From assembly GCA_964429235.1 (NCBI GenBank), contig CAYSAQ010000003.1, forward strand, positions 62,001-126,000: DNA of 64,000 nt. The letters run 5' to 3'. The stretch is from CAYSAQ01 sp964429235 (GTDB lineage Bacteria; Margulisbacteria; Riflemargulisbacteria; GWF2-35-9; DYQY01). Within the stretch, counting starts at the first letter, position 1. The letters are not shown here. Below: more notes on the stretch, generated by a model. That model made no database searches and had not been told where the DNA came from. It saw nothing but the letters and a program-made list of their open reading frames with translations.

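Larger units (their letters stand above)
51000..64000 (+). other. Irregular Ig / fibronectin-III-like C-terminal part of the giant protein
   Basis: Here the K-K-D-x(3)-P linker disappears and domain size varies. D-x-A-G-N-type turns continue: D-N-A-G-N near 52060, D-R-A-G-N near 52390 and 53460, D-N-A-G-N near 57010, D-Y-A-G-N near 60690. They pair with T-W-[SE] and P-P linkers typical of fibronectin-III / Ig-like modules. The junction phrases change to I-D-x-x-x-P-P. Cysteines become more common than in the first part. Confidence 0.75.

Noticed and set aside
28136..64000. Many short minus-strand and off-frame ORFs within the giant gene
   Set aside because: All are 60-100 codons, lack ribosome binding sites and domains, and lie over a single conserved coding frame.
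28136..64000. RTX-type calcium repeats or S-layer homology domains in the giant protein
   Set aside because: I looked for G-G-x-G-x-D nonapeptides and SLH signatures and saw none in the part within the window; they could lie further downstream.

Overview
The window is AT-rich bacterial DNA from an anaerobe that uses the standard code (TGA, TAA and TAG all end genes). It looks like an uncultured, metagenome-assembled lineage. The pieces that point this way are a class III (oxygen-sensitive) ribonucleotide reductase with its radical-SAM activase, a rubrerythrin / rubredoxin / PerR-like / flavodiiron protective set, a short YidC, KaiC-family ATPases, an RsbV/RsbW-type switch, a 100-N scaffold gap, and one gigantic surface-protein ORF. 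Giant genes of this size are known from Omnitrophota and a few other candidate phyla. I cannot name the phylum from this window alone.

Layout. 1-2600: end of nrdD, a redoxin partner, nrdG, hisF and a 45-codon ORF. 2587-4879 (minus): a lipoprotein and a FapA/DUF342 protein. 4960-7460: three overlapping KaiC-family genes, the middle one fused to a response-regulator receiver. 7499-10235: hisZ-hisG-hisD. 10232-11672 (minus): a Memo-like protein and an isoprenylcysteine-methyltransferase-like membrane protein. 11880-13131: an unknown protein and a HExxH protease-like protein. 13140-16554: a strong promoter and the conserved rpmH-rnpA-yidD-yidC-khpB-mnmE block. 16559-17926 (minus): a membrane PAS sensor without an output domain. 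17989-18646: tRNA-Ser(GGA) with a GIY-YIG nuclease gene and duplicated copies of the tRNA 3' end, interrupted by the assembly gap. 18794-20807: a Ser-rich unknown, an FKBP, the RsbV/RsbW-like pair and a small membrane protein. 20983-24275: rpsB-tsf-guaA, ending in a bidirectional terminator. 24332-26562 (minus): mutM-fprA-DUF1858. 26625-27818: perR-rbr-rubredoxin, with a terminator.

From 28136 to the end of the window (35,865 bases, 11,955 codons, still open) runs one reading frame. It starts at a TTG with a good ribosome binding site and a Sec signal peptide. It continues as about 65 tandem Trp-rich Ig-like domains of roughly 115 residues, joined by K-K-D-x-x-x-P linkers and each carrying a D-N-A-G-N-type turn. 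At about 51,000 it changes to a less regular Ig / fibronectin-like region that contains a non-repetitive island and, near the window end, a higher-order repeat of about 450 residues. The ORF does not end inside the window, so ordinary ORF calling that requires a stop misses it. It is the main discovery here. The second is the tRNA-Ser / GIY-YIG cassette array, whose own repetitiveness probably caused the assembly gap.
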